NCBI GenBank assembly: GCA_030018635.1
Contig: JASEHU010000036.1
Coordinates: 1 to 12,464 of the forward strand
Direction: 5' to 3'
Length of the DNA stretch: 12,464 bases
DNA from: a bacterium
Lineage (GTDB): Bacteria; UBA9089; CG2-30-40-21; SBAY01
Each line of letters begins with the position of its first letter. Positions within the stretch are counted from its first letter, which is position 1. The notes under the pieces are model-generated. The model was not told the origin of the DNA. It saw nothing but the letters and a program-made list of their open reading frames with translations, and searched no databases. Positions 6,696 to 12,464 of the stretch are shown piece after piece. The position numbers and the translations under genes are program-made.

Positions 6696-7331
6696 ATGTC
6701 CGTAGGACTTATAGGTAGAAAAATAGAAATGTCTCAAGTGTTCGATGATAAGGGTGAATTTATTCCGGTAACAATTATTGAGGCAGGCCCTTGTGTTGTG
6801 GTGGCCAAAAAGACACAAGAAAAAGAAGGATACAATAGCCTTCAATTAGGGTTTAAGGATGTAGTCGCAACGAAGATAAATAAACCTGTATCCGGACATT
6901 TCAAAAAGGCAGATGTCAAATTCAAGCGATATTTACGAGAATTCAGAATTGCAGATATTGATAATTACCAGGTGAGTCAAGAATTTAAGGCGGATGTTTT
7001 TAAAGAGGGTGATTATTTAGATGTCTGCGGAATATCAAAGGGTAAAGGATTTGCCGGTGTGGTTAAGCGGTATCACTGGAAGGGCGGAAGGGACTCACAT
7101 GGCTCGATGTTTCACCGGGCACCAGGTTCTTTAGGGCAAAGTTCTGAACCATCCAGGGTCCATAAAGGACATGGACTCCCAGGACGAATGGGAGGAGAGA
7201 AGGTTACCACCCAGAATTTAAAGGTGGTTAAGGTAGATGCAGAGCAAAATCGATTGTTTGTTGATGGTGCCGTCCCTGGTAGAAAGGGAGGACTTTTGAT
7301 TATTAAAAAGGCAGTTAAGAAAGGTAATTAG
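6696..7331 (+). CDS. rplC: 50S ribosomal protein L3
   Basis: Early-assembly 23S rRNA-binding protein near the peptidyl-transferase centre. It is 211 residues, starting MSVGLIGRKIEMSQVF. The signature block at about 115-166 runs GKGFAGVVKRYHWKGGRDSHG, then HRAPGSLGQSSEPSRV, ending GLPGRMGG; Q148 aligns with the glutamine methylated in E. coli L3. The usual KIGM near the N-terminus reads KIEM here, a minor change. AGGAGG (6685-6690) lies five bases before the ATG. The 196-base gap before it is the longest inside the cluster. Confidence 0.96.
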   Translation: MSVGLIGRKIEMSQVFDDKGEFIPVTIIEAGPCVVVAKKTQEKEGYNSLQLGFKDVVATKINKPVSGHFKKADVKFKRYLREFRIADIDNYQVSQEFKADVFKEGDYLDVCGISKGKGFAGVVKRYHWKGGRDSHGSMFHRAPGSLGQSSEPSRVHKGHGLPGRMGGEKVTTQNLKVVKVDAEQNRLFVDGAVPGRKGGLLIIKKAVKKGN

Positions 7332-7342
7332 GCATTGAGAAT

Positions 7343-7418
7343 AATTTTGGATTTTCGATTTTCGATTTTGGAGTGAGGAATTTTATATCCTTAAATCCAA
7401 AATCGAAAATCCAAAATT
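7343..7418 (+). repeat. Fold-back of TTTTCGA/TTTTGGA heptamers, rplC-rplD spacer
   Basis: 7343-7368 pairs with 7393-7418 over 26 bases with one mismatch, around a 24-base loop. The arms are strings of the heptamers TTTTGGA and TTTTCGA. It is one of three copies of this family in the window, the others lying before rpsS and before rplN. It ends 16 bases before the rplD ATG, leaving AAGGA free. Confidence 0.85.
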
Positions 7419-7434
7419 TCATAAGGAAATAAAT

Positions 7435-8052
7435 ATGTATCAAACTAATTTATATAGTAAAGAGGGAAAGGTTTTAAATCAAATTCAACTGCCGGAATCT
7501 ATATTCAGTCAGAAGGTGTCGGAACCTGCTGTTTATGATTCCATTAAGGCCTATTTAGCCAATCAACGACTGGGGACGGCCTGTACCAAGACACGTGGTG
7601 AAGTAAGTGGTGGCGGTAAAAAACCCTGGAAACAAAAAGGGACAGGACGGGCCAGGGTAAGGAGTACTCGAAATCCTATCTGGAGAGGAGGCGGGGTAGT
7701 TTTTGGGCCTAAACCACATAGTTTTAAGATTAAATTACCCAAAAAGGTTAATCGAAGGGCTTTAATAAGTGCCTTGATAGACAAGGCGATGAATGATAAA
7801 ATAGTAATTATTGATTCGCTCGCATTAGATAAACCAAAGACTTCTGTTATGGCAAAGATTTTAAAAAATCTAAACCTGCAGAACCCATTAATTATTTTAG
7901 ATGAATCGGATACGAATTTGTATCTATCAGTTAGAAATATAGAAGGTGCGGATGTAATTTTAGCCTCGAATTTGAATCCATATAAGGTATTATTGCATGA
8001 AAAGCTATTATTTACCAAAGCGGCATTGGATAAATTGGAGACAAGGATATAA
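7435..8052 (+). CDS. rplD: 50S ribosomal protein L4
   Basis: Binds 23S rRNA domain I and lines the peptide exit tunnel with its extended loop. The 205-residue product carries the loop signature TRGEVSGGGKKPWKQKGTGRA (about 53-73) and RNPIWRGGGVVFGPKPHSF. In E. coli L4 represses its own S10 operon through a leader hairpin before rpsJ; no equivalent can be recognised here, although a strong unrelated hairpin lies there. AAGGAAA is a modest ribosome binding site. rplW follows after 20 bases, so the two are probably translated together. Confidence 0.96.
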   Translation: MYQTNLYSKEGKVLNQIQLPESIFSQKVSEPAVYDSIKAYLANQRLGTACTKTRGEVSGGGKKPWKQKGTGRARVRSTRNPIWRGGGVVFGPKPHSFKIKLPKKVNRRALISALIDKAMNDKIVIIDSLALDKPKTSVMAKILKNLNLQNPLIILDESDTNLYLSVRNIEGADVILASNLNPYKVLLHEKLLFTKAALDKLETRI

Positions 8053-8072
8053 TTGAGAGGGCGGAATTTAAA

Positions 8073-8357
8073 ATGGACAGTTTTTACCAGATTATTAGAA
8101 GACCACTTATTACTGAAAAAGGAAATATATTAAGAGAAGAGAATAAATATATCTTTGAAGTAGGTATGCAAGCTAATAAAATTGAGATTAAGAAGGCTAT
8201 TGAGAAGATATATAAGGTTAAGGTGGTTAAGGTACATACATTAATTCAACACGGTAAGCCCAGAAGGGTTCGATATGCCATAGGTAAAAGGCCTGATTTC
8301 AAAAAGGCAATAGTAACCTTAAAACAAGGAGAACTTATTTCTGCATTTGAAGCATAA
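8073..8357 (+). CDS. rplW: 50S ribosomal protein L23
   Basis: Sits at the exit of the peptide tunnel, where it docks trigger factor and the signal recognition particle. The 94-residue protein shows IIRRPLITEKGNILREENKYIFEV at the start, KIEIKKAIEKIYKVKVVKV in the middle and KKAIVTLKQGE at the end, as expected for the family. The ribosome binding site GAGAGGG lies about 13 bases before the ATG and is weak, consistent with coupling to rplD 20 bases upstream. Confidence 0.95.
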   Translation: MDSFYQIIRRPLITEKGNILREENKYIFEVGMQANKIEIKKAIEKIYKVKVVKVHTLIQHGKPRRVRYAIGKRPDFKKAIVTLKQGELISAFEA

Positions 8358-8362
8358 AGGAT

Positions 8363-8389
8363 AGGTCAGACAGGTCAGACAGGTCAGAC
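8363..8389 (+). repeat. Three perfect tandem copies of AGGTCAGAC
   Basis: The 9-mer AGGTCAGAC occurs three times without gaps between rplW and rplB, ending just before the rplB ribosome binding site AGAGGAG (8396-8402). It is the only spacer array here, apart from those before rplV and after rplN, that has no inverted partner. Confidence 0.85.
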
Positions 8390-8406
8390 TTCCTAAGAGG
8401 AGTATT

Positions 8407-9231
8407 ATGCCGGTTAAACAATATAAACCTACTTCTCCTGCCAGACGGGGGATGAGTGGATTAACATTTGAGGAAATTACCCGAAAAGGGGCAGAGCGAA
8501 GTTTAGTCAAGACCCTTCCAGGCACAGGTGGTCGGAATAATTATGGTCGAACAACCGCTAGATTTCATGGTGGAGGGCATAAACGGCTCTATAGGATGAT
8601 AGATTTTAAACGGGATAAATGGGATGTGGAGGCTAAAGTAGCCTCTATTGAATATGACCCGAATCGTTCGGCTAATATTGCCTTGATTCATTATAAAGAT
8701 GGTGAGAAAAGATATATTCTGGCACCGGTAGGATTGAAGGTTGGAGATACTGTTTCTGCAGGAGAAGATGTTGATATAAAAGCAGGTAACGCCCTTCCTT
8801 TGCGGGCAATACCGGCGGGGACTGATATTCATAATATCGAATTAAGAAAGGGAAAAGGGGGACAAATTGTTCGCACCGCAGGCGGTGTCGCTCAATTAGC
8901 CGCTAAAGAGGCGGATTACGCCCATATTAAACTTCCCTCAGGTGAAGTTAGATTGGTTCATATAGATTGCATGGCAACGGTAGGTCAGGTAGGAAATATA
9001 GAATATGGAAATATCAATCTTGGCAAAGCAGGCCGGTCACGATGGCTGGGGCGAAGACCTCATAATCGTGGAGTAGCGATGAATCCGGTTGACCATCCTT
9101 TAGGTGGTGGAGAAGGAAAATCCTCTGGAGGAAGACATCCCTGCAGTCCCTGGGGGCAACCGGCTAAAGGTTATCGAACACGAAGAAATAAACAAACAAA
9201 TAAATTTATTGTGAAGAAAAGATATGCTTAA
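8407..9231 (+). CDS. rplB: 50S ribosomal protein L2
   Basis: One of the largest ribosomal proteins; binds 23S rRNA, is needed for subunit joining and lies close to the peptidyl-transferase centre. The 274-residue sequence has GGRNNYGRTTARFHGGGHKR (41-60), the EYDPNRSANIALIHY stretch of the OB-like domain and the C-terminal block VAMNPVDHPLGGGEGKSSGG, in which H230 aligns with the E. coli histidine implicated in activity. It ends KGYRTRRNKQTNKFIVKKR. All features are standard and the length matches the family. Confidence 0.97.
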   Translation: MPVKQYKPTSPARRGMSGLTFEEITRKGAERSLVKTLPGTGGRNNYGRTTARFHGGGHKRLYRMIDFKRDKWDVEAKVASIEYDPNRSANIALIHYKDGEKRYILAPVGLKVGDTVSAGEDVDIKAGNALPLRAIPAGTDIHNIELRKGKGGQIVRTAGGVAQLAAKEADYAHIKLPSGEVRLVHIDCMATVGQVGNIEYGNINLGKAGRSRWLGRRPHNRGVAMNPVDHPLGGGEGKSSGGRHPCSPWGQPAKGYRTRRNKQTNKFIVKKRYA

Positions 9232-9239
9232 AAATATGA

Positions 9240-9294
9240 AATTTTCGATTTTGGATTTTCGATTTTCGATTGAAGAAATCCAAAATCGAAAATT
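9240..9294 (+). repeat. Fold-back of TTTTCGA/TTTTGGA heptamers, rplB-rpsS spacer
   Basis: 9240-9258 and 9276-9294 are perfect 19-base reverse complements around a 17-base loop that itself holds another heptamer copy (TCGATTTTCGATT). Same family as 7343-7418 and 11942-12010. The GGGGAG ribosome binding site (9301-9306) of rpsS follows directly. Confidence 0.85.
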
Positions 9295-9312
9295 CAAAAA
9301 GGGGAGATAATT

Positions 9313-9612
9313 ATGGCACGCTCTACTAAAAAAGGACCTTATGTTGAGACTAAATTATTGAAAAAACTTAAAAATATGGAATCATCAGGAGAAAAAAAGG
9401 TAATCAAGACATGGGCAAGACGCTCAACTATTCCTCCTGAATTTGTTGGCTATACATTAGCCGTGCATAACGGTAAAAAGTTTATACCGGTCTACATTAC
9501 AGAAAATATGGTTGGGCATAAATTAGGTGAGTTTGCCATAACGCGGACATTCAAGGGACATGGACATAAAACCGAACGCGCCGCAGCAGTAAAACAAACG
9601 GCAAAGACATAA
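9313..9612 (+). CDS. rpsS: 30S ribosomal protein S19
   Basis: Forms a complex with S13 in the head of the small subunit and contacts the A-site tRNA region and the inter-subunit bridge. The 99 residues begin MARSTKKGPYVETKLLKK and contain TWARRSTIPPEFVGYTLAVHNGKK (about 34-57) and MVGHKLGEFAITRTFKGHG (69-87), the diagnostic blocks. The tail is several residues longer than in E. coli, as in many bacteria. Its stop codon lies inside the first copy of a 13-base direct repeat that recurs just before rplV. Confidence 0.96.
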   Translation: MARSTKKGPYVETKLLKKLKNMESSGEKKVIKTWARRSTIPPEFVGYTLAVHNGKKFIPVYITENMVGHKLGEFAITRTFKGHGHKTERAAAVKQTAKT

Positions 9613-9707
9613 GGTGAAGAAGCAAGGAAGTAAGGAAGTAAGGAAGCGAGGAAGGGAAGGACTTCCTATCTACCTTCAGTCTTGCGACTATTACGACATA
9701 AGGTGAA
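9606..9707 (+). repeat. 13-base direct repeats flanking an AAGGAAGT array, rpsS-rplV spacer
   Basis: GACATAAGGTGAA occurs at 9606-9618, covering the rpsS stop, and again at 9695-9707, just before the rplV start. Between them lie 76 bases: tandem octamers of the AAGGAAGT type (about 9623-9660) and a short unrelated tail. Removing one copy plus the 76 bases would leave the rpsS stop overlapping AAGGTGAA as the rplV ribosome binding site, the compact layout typical of this operon. That suggests insertion with target duplication, or local duplication. Confidence 0.75.
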
Positions 9708-9713
9708 TAAATT

Positions 9714-10049
9714 ATGGAAGCAAAGGCAACAGCTAAATATATTCGTATTTCGACAAGAAAAGCCGCCCAGGCAACTAAACTTATACAGGGTAAATCTGTT
9801 AAAGAGGCGGCTAATTTACTGAAATTTACACCTAAAAAGTCTTGTCGAATACTTCAAAAGGTGCTGAATTCAGCCGTAGCGAATGCTCAACAAAAAAGAC
9901 TTAATATAGAACCAGGCAATTTATATATTAAAAATGCCTTTGCCGACCAGGGTCCTACTTTAAAAAGAATTCAACCACGAGCCATGGGAAGGGCTTACCA
10001 GATTCGTAGAAGAAGCAGTCATATTACCGTGGTGGTGGAAGAATATTAA
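9714..10049 (+). CDS. rplV: 50S ribosomal protein L22
   Basis: Contacts all domains of 23S rRNA and forms, with L4, the narrow part of the exit tunnel. It is 111 residues. The start EAKATAKYIRISTRKA, the middle SAVANAQQK and the hairpin loop RIQPRAMGRAYQIRRRSSHITV (about 85-106) are typical. AAGGTGAA (9700-9707) serves as a ribosome binding site and is the second copy of the direct repeat. In most bacteria rpsC follows at once; here a 78-base spacer and an extra small gene come between. Confidence 0.96.
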   Translation: MEAKATAKYIRISTRKAAQATKLIQGKSVKEAANLLKFTPKKSCRILQKVLNSAVANAQQKRLNIEPGNLYIKNAFADQGPTLKRIQPRAMGRAYQIRRRSSHITVVVEEY

Positions 10050-10093
10050 GAATAGGTCATATAGGACATATAAGTCTAATAAGACCTATTCTT
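10048..10093 (+). repeat. Hairpin with perfect 11-base arms after rplV (CCTATAAG family)
   Basis: AAGAATAGGTC (10048-10058) and GACCTATTCTT (10083-10093) are exact reverse complements around 24 bases that contain AGTCT-AATA-AGAC. The left arm begins within the rplV stop codon. The right part matches the fusA-tuf spacer except that the loop bases AATA read TATT there. An AT run follows, then the strong ribosome binding site of the small membrane-protein gene. It might reduce read-through or stabilise the upstream message, but it has no clear T run. Confidence 0.7.
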
Positions 10094-10127
10094 TAAAAAT
10101 TTTAAAATTATAAGGAGGTAATGTAAA

Positions 10128-10346
10128 ATGATGGATTTATGGGTTTATGTGGTTTTAATGGGGTTGGTTACATTGCTTACGATTTATGAGGCGATAGGTT
10201 ATTACAAGGAATATGCCCGGGGTAAAGAGAAAAAAGAGATGGTGAAATTCATTCTTAAGGTGTTGGTATTGGTTGCGTTAGTATTTTTATTGATTCAAAT
10301 GATAAACCTGGCAATTGTTTTACCTGCTGGGATTGTTGAATCGTAA
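10128..10346 (+). CDS. Unrecognised small protein with two membrane segments, inside the S10 operon
   Basis: I do not recognise this 72-residue protein. It has two long hydrophobic stretches: residues 4-26 (LWVYVVLMGLVTLLTIYEAI and on) and 41-68 (FILKVLVLVALVFLLIQMIN and on). The 14-residue link between them is rich in charge (K27, R31, K33, K35, K36, K40). By the positive-inside rule the link is cytoplasmic and both ends face outward. There is no cysteine and no recognisable motif. AAGGAGGT (10112-10119) lies eight bases before the first ATG, a near-perfect site; a second ATG follows directly. Codon use looks like that of its neighbours. It lies 78 bases after rplV and 29 before rpsC, on the same strand, so it is very likely co-transcribed with ribosomal proteins. 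Confidence 0.8.
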   Translation: MMDLWVYVVLMGLVTLLTIYEAIGYYKEYARGKEKKEMVKFILKVLVLVALVFLLIQMINLAIVLPAGIVES

Positions 10347-10375
10347 AGATTATTTCTGGAAAAAGGAGTATAAAT

Positions 10376-11077
10376 TTGGGACAGAAGGTTCATCCGATAG
10401 GTTTTAGGCTGAAGTATATTTATGATTGGGAATCGCGCTGGTTTGCCAAGAAATCCTACACCCATGATTTAATCGAAGACTTGAAGATTCGTAAGTTTGT
10501 CAAGGCAAGGTTAAAAAGGACAGGTGTCTCGAAAATCATTGTCGAGCGATTTGGGCAGAAAATGAGAATTACTATTTATACCGCTCGGCCTGGAATGGTA
10601 ATTGGTCGTGGAGGGCAGGATGTCGAGAAATTGCGTAACGAAATCCAAAAAATGACTAAATTCCAGATTCAGATTGATATTAATGAGATAAAGGAACCGG
10701 AATTAGATGCCCAATTGGTGGCAGAAAATATAGCTGTTCAATTAGAGCGGAGAATTGCCTTTAGAAGGGCAATGAAACAGGCAGTCATAACGGCATTGCG
10801 TCACGGGGCAAAAGGGGTTAAGGTTTCATGTGCAGGCAGACTCGGTGGGGCTGAAATTGCCCGAACCGAATGGTATCGTGAAGGACGGGTTCCTCTTCAA
10901 ACCCTAAGGGCGGAAATCGATTATGGGGTGACAGAAGCCGCTACTACTTACGGACGAATTGGAATAAAGGTCTGGATATTTAAAGGAGAAATCCTTTCAG
11001 GAGAGGAACGAGAAAAGGCAAGATTAATGGGTCTGGGCACACAAATAACGGAGGAAGAAAAAAATGTTAATGCCTAA
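10376..11077 (+). CDS. rpsC: 30S ribosomal protein S3
   Basis: Head protein at the mRNA entry channel with helicase activity together with S4. Translation starts at TTG, since this gives the invariant GQKVHPIGFRL start and follows AAGGAG (10363-10368) by seven bases. The 233-residue length equals E. coli S3. The KH domain shows the GRGG loop at 77-80 (MVIGRGGQDVEKL), and the C-terminal domain runs from ALRHGAKGVKVSCAGRLGGA to YGRIGIKVWIFKGEI. The TTG start is unusual here, as the other ribosomal genes in the window use ATG, and it comes just after the extra membrane-protein gene. The end overlaps rplP by 14 bases. Confidence 0.95.
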   Translation: MGQKVHPIGFRLKYIYDWESRWFAKKSYTHDLIEDLKIRKFVKARLKRTGVSKIIVERFGQKMRITIYTARPGMVIGRGGQDVEKLRNEIQKMTKFQIQIDINEIKEPELDAQLVAENIAVQLERRIAFRRAMKQAVITALRHGAKGVKVSCAGRLGGAEIARTEWYREGRVPLQTLRAEIDYGVTEAATTYGRIGIKVWIFKGEILSGEEREKARLMGLGTQITEEEKNVNA

Positions 11078-11477
11078 AAGGGTAAAATATAGAAAGACCC
11101 ACCGTGGAAGACGCAAAGGAATAGCTACCACAGGCTGTCATATCAGTTTTGGAGAATATGGTTTACAGGCATTAGAGCCGGGTTGGATAACCAATCGGCA
11201 GATTGAAGCTGGTAGAATTGCTATCACCAGGCATGTTAAACGAGGTGGTAAAATGTGGATTAGAATCTTCCCGGATAAACCGGTAACCAAAAAACCCGCT
11301 GAAACAAGAATGGGTAAAGGTAAAGGAGCCCCTGAATTCTGGGTGGCTGTGGTTAAACCAGGGAGAATTCTTTATGAAATAGCCGGGGTAACAAAGGAAT
11401 TAGCTCATGAGGCTATGCGACTGACAGCCCATAAATTACCTATAAAAACAAAATTCGTTTCCAGGGAGATGGAATGA
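11064..11477 (+). CDS. rplP: 50S ribosomal protein L16
   Basis: Organises the A-site tRNA-binding region of the large subunit. It is 137 residues, starting MLMPKRVKYRKTHRGRRKG, the usual form, which favours the ATG at 11064 over the one six bases later. KPAETRMGKGKGAPEFWVA places R82 where E. coli carries a hydroxylated arginine; GRILYEIAGV follows. GGAGG (11050-11054) lies inside the end of rpsC, nine bases before the start. The gene overlaps rpsC by 14 bases and rpmC by four (ATGA). Confidence 0.96.
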   Translation: MLMPKRVKYRKTHRGRRKGIATTGCHISFGEYGLQALEPGWITNRQIEAGRIAITRHVKRGGKMWIRIFPDKPVTKKPAETRMGKGKGAPEFWVAVVKPGRILYEIAGVTKELAHEAMRLTAHKLPIKTKFVSREME

Positions 11478-11695
11478 AACAAGGAAAAGATTTAAGAGAC
11501 TTAAAAGAATTAGATATAGATGAATTGAAGAGAAAAAGAGAGGAATTCTTGAGTGAATTGCTGACTATACGCACTCGATTTGCTATGAAACATTTAGATA
11601 ATCCAATGCAAATCAGTAAGCTGAAACGCTCGGTTGCCAGGATTAATACACTTTTAAAAGAATATGAATTAGGCATAAGGGAGATACCTGCATGA
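11474..11695 (+). CDS. rpmC: 50S ribosomal protein L29
   Basis: Small helical protein beside L23 at the tunnel exit, part of the docking site for targeting factors. The 73 residues form the expected helical hairpin: DLRDLKELDIDELKRKREEF, then TRFAMKHLDNPMQISKLKRSVARI. The gene is joined to both neighbours by ATGA overlaps, so translation should be coupled from rplP to rpsQ. The overlaps make this the most compact part of the window, with no repeats. Confidence 0.94.
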   Translation: MKQGKDLRDLKELDIDELKRKREEFLSELLTIRTRFAMKHLDNPMQISKLKRSVARINTLLKEYELGIREIPA

Positions 11696-11943
11696 AAAAA
11701 CAAACAAGTGGAAGGCATATTAAAATTGGTAAGGTGATTAGTAATAAAATGGATAAGACGGTAGTCGTCTCGACAACTACTACTACCCAACATCCGCGTT
11801 TCAAAAAGATTATAAAAAGAATAACTAAGTTTTATGCCCATGATGAAAAAAATGCCTGTCAGATAGATGACCATGTAAAGATTATGGAAACAAGACCTTT
11901 ATCAAAACTTAAACGCTGGCGAGTAGTAGAGGTTATAAAATAA
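11692..11943 (+). CDS. rpsQ: 30S ribosomal protein S17
   Basis: Early-assembly 16S rRNA-binding protein with an OB fold. It is 83 residues: GKVISNKMDKTVVVST (13-28) forms the first strands, TKFYAHDEKNACQIDDHVKI the middle, and METRPLSKLKRWRVVEV the signature C-terminus. The start is the ATGA overlap with rpmC. The stop codon is already part of the left arm of the following fold-back repeat, so that repeat begins with no spacing from the gene. Confidence 0.95.
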   Translation: MKKQTSGRHIKIGKVISNKMDKTVVVSTTTTTQHPRFKKIIKRITKFYAHDEKNACQIDDHVKIMETRPLSKLKRWRVVEVIK

Positions 11944-12010
11944 TTTTCGATTTTGGATTTTCGATTTTGGATTTCTTTAATCGAAAATCCAAAATCCAAA
12001 ATCGAAAATT
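11942..12010 (+). repeat. 30-base-pair fold-back of TTTTCGA/TTTTGGA heptamers, rpsQ-rplN spacer
   Basis: 11942-11971 pairs with 11981-12010 with two mismatches around the 9-base loop TTTCTTTAA. It is the longest and cleanest member of the heptamer family in the window, alternating TTTTCGA and TTTTGGA. It starts inside the rpsQ stop codon and ends three bases before the rplN ribosome binding site, marking the border between the S10 and spc groups. No T run follows. Confidence 0.88.
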
Positions 12011-12028
12011 TATAAGGAGAGCGTAATC

Positions 12029-12397
12029 ATGATTCAGGCACAAACCCGGCTACAGGTTGCAGATAATTCAGGTGCAAGAGAAATAATGTGTATTAGAGTC
12101 TTAGGTGGCTCGCATGTTAGATATGGCTACCTGGGGGATATAATCATTGCCTCAGTTAAAGAGGCTATTCCTACATCACCTATAAAAAAGGGGGATGTGG
12201 TTAAAGCTGTCATTGTCAGAACAAAGAAAGAGACAAAAAGAAAAGATGGTTCGTATCTTAGATTTGATGATAACGCCGCCGTGATTATCGATGAACAAAA
12301 AAATCCACGCGCTACTCGAATCTTTGGACCCGTAGGACGAGAACTAAGGGCGAAACAATTTACTAAAATAATTACCCTCGCTCCAGAGGTAGTGTAA
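12029..12397 (+). CDS. rplN: 50S ribosomal protein L14
   Basis: Large-subunit interface protein that contacts 16S rRNA in inter-subunit bridges and is the binding site of the silencing factor RsfS. It has 122 residues, the standard length: MIQAQTRLQVADNSGAREIM at the start, KKGDVVKAVIVRTKKE in the middle, FDDNAAVIID and RIFGPVGRELR near the end. AAGGAGA (12014-12020) lies eight bases before the ATG. It is the first gene of the spc group; the stop is followed at once by AAGGAGG for the next gene, expected to be rplX. Confidence 0.97.
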   Translation: MIQAQTRLQVADNSGAREIMCIRVLGGSHVRYGYLGDIIIASVKEAIPTSPIKKGDVVKAVIVRTKKETKRKDGSYLRFDDNAAVIIDEQKNPRATRIFGPVGRELRAKQFTKIITLAPEVV

Positions 12398-12438
12398 GGA
12401 GGAATTAAAAATTATGAATTATGAATTATGAATTATGA
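12396..12438 (+). repeat. Ribosome binding site followed by four ATTATGA heptamers
   Basis: AAGGAGG (12396-12402) overlaps the rplN stop, as expected for a closely coupled next gene. Instead, four perfect copies of ATTATGA follow (12411-12438). The ATGs inside the array lead only to short frames; for instance the one at 12414 stops after five codons. The true start of the next gene must lie beyond the window. The same heptamer theme occurs after rpsL. Confidence 0.75.
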
Positions 12439-12464
12439 ATGAAGGAAAAAGAAGACAATAAATT

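Noticed and set aside
8363..8389. Three repeats as a minimal CRISPR array
   Set aside because: The 9-base units are directly adjacent with no spacers.

Overview
The window is bacterial, AT-rich by eye (roughly 40% G+C), and covers the start of the main ribosomal-protein gene cluster. In order on the plus strand it carries rpsL, rpsG, fusA and tuf (the str group), rpsJ, rplC, rplD, rplW, rplB, rpsS, rplV, rpsC, rplP, rpmC and rpsQ (the S10 group), and rplN (the first spc gene). The str and S10 groups are joined, as in many bacteria outside the Proteobacteria. The cluster starts at rpsL: rpoB and rpoC are not next to it. Upstream, on the minus strand, lies argB (acetylglutamate kinase). All proteins are intact and of normal family length. 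I cannot name the phylum. The spacers full of short repeats remind me of uncultivated, repeat-rich candidate phyla, but that is recollection and not proof.

Layout: 37-897 is argB, read leftward from a good sigma70-type promoter at 921-949. The 773-base gap 898-1670 holds that promoter, a short remnant of a beta-helix (Pmp-like) protein gene, heptamer and 9-mer micro-repeats, a 44-47 base inverted repeat, a near-consensus promoter (TTGACA, 17 bases, TATACT) and a leader with a terminator-like hairpin and a second, longer hairpin just before rpsL. From 1707 onward every gene is on the plus strand. rpsC to rpsQ are tightly packed with overlaps; most other gaps are 50-200 bases.

Two things stand out. 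First, a 72-codon gene for an unrecognised protein with two membrane segments sits between rplV and rpsC, where these genes are usually adjacent. It has one of the best Shine-Dalgarno sequences in the window. Second, nearly every spacer of 50 bases or more is filled with micro-repeats of 6-9 base period, often arranged so that the two halves fold back on each other. Several unrelated families are used: TTTTCGA/TTTTGGA, CCTATAAGA, ATTATGA, AGGTCAGAC, AAGGAAGT and others. They fall only between genes and spare the ribosome binding sites. EF-Tu also carries a four-cysteine segment (C-x-C-x4-C-x2-C) at the end of its G domain.

The genes work together in translation: ribosomal proteins of both subunits plus the factors EF-G and EF-Tu. 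argB belongs to arginine synthesis and is functionally unrelated.
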